Below are positions 34,331 to 38,433 of a stretch of 38,433 bases of DNA, one piece after another. The DNA lies in assembly GCA_022827025.1 (NCBI GenBank), contig JAJDTT010000209.1, positions 1 to 38,433 of the forward strand, read 5' to 3'. The notes beneath the pieces are model-generated. The model made no database searches and was not told the origin of the DNA. It saw nothing but the letters and a program-made list of their open reading frames with translations. The stretch comes from Acidobacteriota bacterium (GTDB lineage: Bacteria > Acidobacteriota > UBA6911 > RPQK01 > JAJDTT01). Positions within the stretch are counted from its first letter, which is position 1. Each line of letters starts with the position of its first letter. The translations under genes and the position numbers were made by a program.

Positions 34331-35641
34331 ATGAAATCTTTTCACCGCTCCGTATTCTTCGTCCTTTTCCTCGTCATGACTGCTTCAGGATCCCTTCCCG
34401 GAGGGGCCGCCGGAGACTTTCGGGCTTCCTGCGTGAAGGTGGATATCACCCCGGAAGAATCTCTCTGGTTATTGGGCTATGGTCCGAGGAAATCCGAGGG
34501 TGTACACGACCGCATCTATCATCGAATCGCTGCAATGGATGACGGGAAAATGCAATTCTTCCTCGTCTCCTCGGATCTCGCCGCCATTTCACCCGCCTTC
34601 TACGAGCAGTTCTGCAGAGAATTGGAGCAGGAGACGGGTATCCGGTCCGAGCAGGTGTGGTGGACTCTGACTCACACGCACTCGGCTCCCGAGGTGGGCT
34701 CTCCGGGCCTCATCAGGAGCATGCAGCCGGAGAGGTTCCTGCACGAGCACAATCCGGAGTATTCCGAGTCGGTGAAAACCCGATTGATCGAGGGCATTCG
34801 AGAGGCTCGGTCAAGACTGGAACCGGCGCGCCTGGGGGTGACGACCGGTCACTCGATGGCGAACATCAACCGGCGCGCCATCGATGTTGACGGACGGGCC
34901 TCCTATGGAATGAACCCCGAGGCAGCGGTGGACCGCCAGATCGGACTGATTCGGCTGGACCGGACAGACGGAACGCCGCTGGGCCTGATTGCCGTCTATG
35001 CCATGCACGGAACCGTTCTCGGGGCCGAGAACCTCCTGATCAGCGGAGATGCTCAAGGGATTGTGTCCGAGTACGTCGAGGAGAAGGTGGGTGCGCCGAT
35101 GCTGCACGTCAACGGTGCAGCCGGGAATATATCCCCTCTCTACAGCACCTATCCGGATTTCAAGAAAGGTCACATTACCCAGTTCAACGTCTTGTTGGGG
35201 GATCGAATCCTGCAGGCGAACCGCTCCCTGAAGACCGGCACATCAAATGTCGTCTTGTGGACTGGAGAAACGGTCATCGAGACTCCCCGCAAGGCCGGCT
35301 TCGCCTGGGTCGAGGAACTGGCGCACTACCTTCGAGAGACGGAAGCCGGAGTGACCCTGGTTCGCGTACCGGTCCGCTTCCTGAAGGTCAACGATGATCT
35401 CGTCCTGTGGACAGCGCCGGTCGAGCTGTTCTGCGAGATCGCCATCAACGTACGCAACCATTCTCCCTTTCCCTACACGTTCTTTGCCGGGTACACGAAT
35501 GGTTTTCTGGGGTATTTGCCCACCCGGCAGGCGTTTGCCGAAGGCGGTTACGAACCCGGCCGCGTCTCACCCTTCACCGAGCAGGTCGAAGATGATTTCA
35601 CCCAGGGCGTGACCACTTATCTGCAGGGGATGCCCCGGTAG
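34331..35641 (+). CDS. Exported neutral/alkaline ceramidase-like hydrolase
   Basis: A 436-residue protein with a Sec signal peptide (HRSVFFVLFLVMTASGSLPGGAA). It carries the ceramidase hallmarks: CVKVDITPEESLWLLGYGPR, zinc ligands in LTHTHSAP (His115, His117), a second His in YAMHGTVLG (His226), and Ser268 in the nucleophile-type motif NGAAGNISPLYS. The YAMHGT...SGDAQG segment is closer to true ceramidases than the paralogue at 19838. It is shorter than classical ceramidases (about 650-750 residues) and lacks their C-terminal immunoglobulin-like domain. It could therefore hydrolyse simpler N-acyl compounds. It is followed after 20 bp by an amidohydrolase and is divergent from the symporter. 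Confidence 0.88.
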   Translation: MKSFHRSVFFVLFLVMTASGSLPGGAAGDFRASCVKVDITPEESLWLLGYGPRKSEGVHDRIYHRIAAMDDGKMQFFLVSSDLAAISPAFYEQFCRELEQETGIRSEQVWWTLTHTHSAPEVGSPGLIRSMQPERFLHEHNPEYSESVKTRLIEGIREARSRLEPARLGVTTGHSMANINRRAIDVDGRASYGMNPEAAVDRQIGLIRLDRTDGTPLGLIAVYAMHGTVLGAENLLISGDAQGIVSEYVEEKVGAPMLHVNGAAGNISPLYSTYPDFKKGHITQFNVLLGDRILQANRSLKTGTSNVVLWTGETVIETPRKAGFAWVEELAHYLRETEAGVTLVRVPVRFLKVNDDLVLWTAPVELFCEIAINVRNHSPFPYTFFAGYTNGFLGYLPTRQAFAEGGYEPGRVSPFTEQVEDDFTQGVTTYLQGMPR

Positions 35642-35661
35642 CGACTCGTTTGGTCAACACG

Positions 35662-36750
35662 ATGATTGTCGACACTCACGCCCATGTCTGGCCGCATCCT
35701 GGCCGTGATGAACATGGAACGGTCGAGGAGCGGATGCGATTTCAACAGCGGCATATGCTCTGGCACATGCAGGGGATTCGCCGTCTCGCAGACCAACATC
35801 GGGTGAACAGGCGAACCTTGCATGACGGCCGGGGAACCGGCCTGAGCAACATGTTCGACGTGAACTTCCGGCCGGGAGAGCATGGCCGTCTGGTCTGGAC
35901 CCATGAGGGCGAGGACTACTACGTGCAGTGGATGCCCGCCGCCTTGCAGGCATTCGAGGTGCCGGCGGACCTGATGATCGCACAGATGGATGAGTTGGGG
36001 GTCGACGTCGGGGTCATTTCGCGGGCCCACATCTACGGCCGCCTCAATGACCTGGTGGCGGACGCCATGAATCGGTTTCCCGGCCGCTTCGTGGGCGCAG
36101 CCGAAATCGACGAATGGCGGGCCTATGAAGACAGCCAGATCGCGGAACTGACCCGATGCGTGGAAAGCCTCGGGATGCGGGCGCTGTATTTCGACGGCAC
36201 CGAGTCTTTCTTCATGGTCGACTACAAGACGTACTATGACCAACCCGAGTTCAGGGCGTTTTGGCAACAGGTCGCCAGCCTGGAGATTCCGGTCCTATGG
36301 CACCTGCGGTGCCGCAACGAACTCAGTCCACGTGATTTCACCAACGAGTTGCGGATTTTCAGAGCATTTGTCGAAAAATGGCCGGACATCAACTTCGTCA
36401 TCACGCATTGTTTCGAGATGAACCACTTCGAGAACGACCGGCTCAGCAGCCTCGCACTGGAGATCTGCCGCTTCCCCAATATCCACTTGGAACTGCTGTT
36501 CCCGATCATGAACGGCGCACGCTGGGAGTACCCGTATGCCCAGGCGCAGGAAATCATCAAGCAACTCTATGCTGAAATCGGCGCGGACAAGATCATGTGG
36601 GGATCGGATATGCCGGCAGTCGAGCGCGTTTGCACGTACCGCCAGTCGTTGGATTATCTGCGCTTCCACTGCCGCTTCATCGCCCCGGACGACATGGAAA
36701 AGATCCTGGGCGGCAACGCGGTGAGGCTGTTCGGTATCGACGGACTGTGA
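35662..36750 (+). CDS. Amidohydrolase family protein (amidohydrolase_2, ACMSD-like)
   Basis: About 362 residues from the ATG at 35662 (MIVDTHAHVW); a TTG at 35650 is in frame but has no better ribosome site. The metal centre of the amidohydrolase superfamily is visible: H6-x-H8 in DTHAHVW, His in LWHLRCRN, His249 in VITHCFEMNH and Asp316 in MWGSDMPAVER. These TIM-barrel enzymes hydrolyse lactones or amides, or decarboxylate aromatic acids. No signal peptide is seen, so it is cytoplasmic. It is only 20 bp after the ceramidase-like gene and probably co-transcribed, suggesting it processes a product after uptake. Confidence 0.88.
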   Translation: MIVDTHAHVWPHPGRDEHGTVEERMRFQQRHMLWHMQGIRRLADQHRVNRRTLHDGRGTGLSNMFDVNFRPGEHGRLVWTHEGEDYYVQWMPAALQAFEVPADLMIAQMDELGVDVGVISRAHIYGRLNDLVADAMNRFPGRFVGAAEIDEWRAYEDSQIAELTRCVESLGMRALYFDGTESFFMVDYKTYYDQPEFRAFWQQVASLEIPVLWHLRCRNELSPRDFTNELRIFRAFVEKWPDINFVITHCFEMNHFENDRLSSLALEICRFPNIHLELLFPIMNGARWEYPYAQAQEIIKQLYAEIGADKIMWGSDMPAVERVCTYRQSLDYLRFHCRFIAPDDMEKILGGNAVRLFGIDGL

Positions 36751-36795
36751 ATCAACGCCGTATCCAGGCCGCCGGAGTGCCCCGGTCCGACAGAC

Positions 36796-38010
36796 TCAAT
36801 CGGGTTCGCCACTCGTAGTGTTCCCGATCAGACCCAGTTCCTCCCATTCCTGCAACTGCTTTCTGATCGGCTCCACCATCTTCGGATTGCGATTCACCTG
36901 CAAGAACTGACGAAACTCACTGGCAGCCGCGGCAACATCCCCTTTCTTGACCATGATCATTCCCAGAAGGTAATGAGACACGGGGTAGTTTGCGGCCTCA
37001 CTACTCTGCCTGACATGACGAATCCTCTCTTCCGCCAATTCGAACTGTCCCAATGAAACACCCGCCACGGCGTTGAAGTAATAAGCTTGTGTCATATCGG
37101 GGCTGAGTTCGATGACTCGATTCGTGAGCTGGGCCACATCCTCCCACTCCTGTCTTCTCACCTGAATCTTGGCGAGGGTGAGATAGGGGGTGATGTAGTT
37201 GGGCTCCTCGGCCACCGAGCGCCGGAATGCCTCCCGGGCTCCGGACCCATCCCGAAGCGCCAGTCGGACTTCCCCCAGGAGGTTCCAGGCCTCTGCGAAC
37301 TGGGGATACCGTTTCACGGCTCGTTCCAGACTCCGCGCCGCCTTCGAATAGTCGGTCTTTTTTTTCCTGAGCTCTTTCACTGCCTTGTCAAAGTCCCGTC
37401 TCGCCTTTTTCGGAGCTTGCAGAGTGCTCCTGCTGACGACTGTCCCGTAACCACTATCGAGTCGATACAGAACGATCAGCCCCACGTCCGGATTGTCCAA
37501 CGACTTGCGGACTCCCAGGGGAACGATTTCGGAGCGAAATCCCGGCAAGTTGGCTTGCAACTCGCACGTCGCCAGGTTGAGCGAATCAAAGCTCAACGGA
37601 TGACCACCGCCAAAGTTCTGTTCCTTGGCGCTGATCTTTCTGGCATTGGAGCCGAAGAGATTGGACGGAGCTGTCGAAACGCTGGCGTCCATGGAGGCGG
37701 TCGGAACAACCCGCCTTGAAGTTCCTATTTCGAAACTGAAAGCACCGCTGGCCGAGGTGTAGCTTTGCCGGTACACAGAGCCGTTGCAAACCAAGTCGAC
37801 GAGAACTTGCTCGGTGGGCACCATGCCATCATCCGTAACGACTTTTCCCTGAATATAGACCGGTCTTTGGCGGCGACCCTGGTCAATGGCCTGTCCCTCC
37901 CTGCGGAACTCAGGCGGTTTCTTTTCGGACGTTTGCCCCTGTTGCTGAGCCGCGCCGGACGCTGCCAACAAAGGGATCAAGCAAACGGCAAGAAAGGATA
38001 TCTTGAGCAT
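36796..38010 (-). CDS. Exported protein with regulatory-like beta-sandwich and TPR repeats
   Basis: The ATG at 38010 gives 404 residues starting MLKISFLAVCLIPLLAASGAA, a clean signal peptide, behind AAGGTAGG. Longer in-frame starts run through the intergenic repeat and are rejected. Residues about 45-105 (VYIQGKVVTDDGMVPTEQVLVDLVCNGSVYRQSYTSASGAFSFEIG) resemble a carboxypeptidase-regulatory-like domain. From about residue 190 there are four or five TPRs (PQFAEAWNLLGEVRLALRDGSGAREAFRRSVAEEPN, TQAYYFNAVAGVSLGQFELAEERI). The lysine-rich linker before the TPRs is notable. It is probably periplasmic or surface-attached and a binding protein. It converges with the amidohydrolase gene. Confidence 0.86.
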   Translation of the reverse strand: MLKISFLAVCLIPLLAASGAAQQQGQTSEKKPPEFRREGQAIDQGRRQRPVYIQGKVVTDDGMVPTEQVLVDLVCNGSVYRQSYTSASGAFSFEIGTSRRVVPTASMDASVSTAPSNLFGSNARKISAKEQNFGGGHPLSFDSLNLATCELQANLPGFRSEIVPLGVRKSLDNPDVGLIVLYRLDSGYGTVVSRSTLQAPKKARRDFDKAVKELRKKKTDYSKAARSLERAVKRYPQFAEAWNLLGEVRLALRDGSGAREAFRRSVAEEPNYITPYLTLAKIQVRRQEWEDVAQLTNRVIELSPDMTQAYYFNAVAGVSLGQFELAEERIRHVRQSSEAANYPVSHYLLGMIMVKKGDVAAAASEFRQFLQVNRNPKMVEPIRKQLQEWEELGLIGNTTSGEPD

Positions 38011-38108
38011 CGGCGACCTACCTTCGTGGATGTGCTTCAGAAGGCCAAGACCGTATCGTGCTAATAGGATACTACTCCTCATGCCGCCACGATGGAAAGG
38101 AGAGGACC

Positions 38109-38247
38109 GGACTTTCCCCAGGTATCTCTCAAAGTTCGCGGGGGCGACCCTTGTGTGGTCGCCCTCGCGGTGCAGGCAACCGAGATCGACCGGGAACAAC
38201 CCCGTGACTGCCACGTCATGTCCCGGCGTTCGACCGGGTCCGGGTCG
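38109..38247. repeat. Intergenic direct repeat, copy 1, with internal hairpin
   Basis: This 139-base stretch, from ggactttccccag to the end of gggtccgggtcg, recurs at 38303-38433. It contains GGGCGACC (38142-38149) and GGTCGCCC (38157-38164), a perfect eight-base stem. It is non-coding and lies upstream of the leftward TPR gene. It looks like a dispersed palindromic intergenic element. Confidence 0.8.
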
Positions 38248-38261
38248 ATTCCGACTGAAGA

Positions 38262-38282
38262 GGGCACCCACAAGGGGTGCCC
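38262..38282. repeat. Hairpin between the two repeat copies
   Basis: GGGCACCC (38262-38269) pairs with GGGTGCCC (38275-38282) across ACAAG. It has the same shape as the GGGCGACC/GGTCGCCC stems in the flanking copies but a different stem sequence, suggesting a related unit. Confidence 0.6.
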
Positions 38283-38302
38283 CTGCGGCGGCCTCGATGG
38301 CA

Positions 38303-38433
38303 GGACTTTCCCCAGCTTCCCGCACGTAGGGGCGACCCTTGTGGTCGCCCTCCCAGTGCAGGCTACCGAGATCGACCCGGGGACCACCCGTGACACCCAC
38401 GCCATGTCCCGGCGTTCGACCGGGTCCGGGTCG
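38303..38433. repeat. Intergenic direct repeat, copy 2, cut by the window edge
   Basis: A second copy of the 38109-38247 unit, 194 bases further on, slightly shorter and with scattered differences. It carries the same hairpin (GGGCGACC 38330-38337, GGTCGCCC 38343-38350) and the identical ending TCCCGGCGTTCGACCGGGTC. It reaches the end of the window, so further copies may follow. Confidence 0.8.

Noticed and set aside
33126-34334. 402-codon plus-strand frame opposite the symporter
   Set aside because: The hydrophilic translation is the shadow of membrane helices; no start signal or domain supports it.
38011-38400. Upstream extension of the last TPR protein through the intergenic repeat
   Set aside because: The extension translates hairpin repeats, while the ATG at 38010 has a ribosome site and a signal peptide.

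Overview
The window looks like chromosome from an uncultured, GC-rich Gram-negative bacterium, most plausibly an Acidobacteriota member. Gram-negative is shown by lpxD (lipid A synthesis) and a TonB-dependent receptor. The Acidobacteriota guess is inference. It rests on an Oar-like TonB receptor with an N-terminal carboxypeptidase-regulatory-like domain, two secreted FG-GAP/ASPIC-UnbV (CRTAC1-type) proteins, several exported TPR proteins and many secreted hydrolases. Related phyla carry similar sets, so the assignment is tentative. No rRNA, tRNA, CRISPR array or transposase was seen.

Layout. 1-8.5 kb is an accessory catabolic region. It holds the tail of an unknown gene, a 3'-truncated lamin-tail/Kelch protein, a Sec-exported sialidase-like protein, and a leftward group: M24 peptidase, TIGR04076 protein, alpha-toroid protein and FAD amine oxidase. 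Divergent from this group is a rightward set: metallo-beta-lactamase-fold hydrolase, phytanoyl-CoA dioxygenase-like enzyme and glycosidase-like lipoprotein. 10.7-14.35 kb runs leftward with a Tat-exported sialidase-like protein and a CRTAC1/TPR protein. 14.4-15.55 kb is a scarred junction: an intact VapB-like antitoxin with only the first codons of its toxin, a decayed internal fragment of lpxD, and a complete yefM-yoeB toxin-antitoxin pair. 15.6-19.8 kb is core genome: lpxD, murJ, xerD and a methylguanine methyltransferase.

19.8-38.4 kb is again accessory. A TPR protein abuts a ceramidase-like protein. A CocE-type hydrolase follows. A leftward CRTAC1-TPR-PD40 group is divergent from a 1127-residue TonB receptor that ends in a strong terminator. 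Next come a sodium:solute symporter, a second ceramidase-like enzyme and an amidohydrolase, then an exported TPR protein. The right edge holds a duplicated, hairpin-rich intergenic repeat of about 130-140 bp.

How it works together (inference). The accessory parts look like scavenging modules. Exported sialidase-, glycosidase- and ceramidase-like proteins would process glycans or lipids outside the cytoplasm. The TonB receptor and the symporter would import products. The M24, FAD oxidase, dioxygenase and amidohydrolase enzymes would finish degradation inside. Three A+T-rich palindromes sharing an ATAA-N-TTAT core occur only in the intergenic regions of the first 7 kb and may mark co-regulation. 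The most informative structures are the lpxD-fragment/toxin-antitoxin junction, the operator-embedded and probably leaderless yefM promoter, and the ceramidase-like paralogue without a serine where the other has one.
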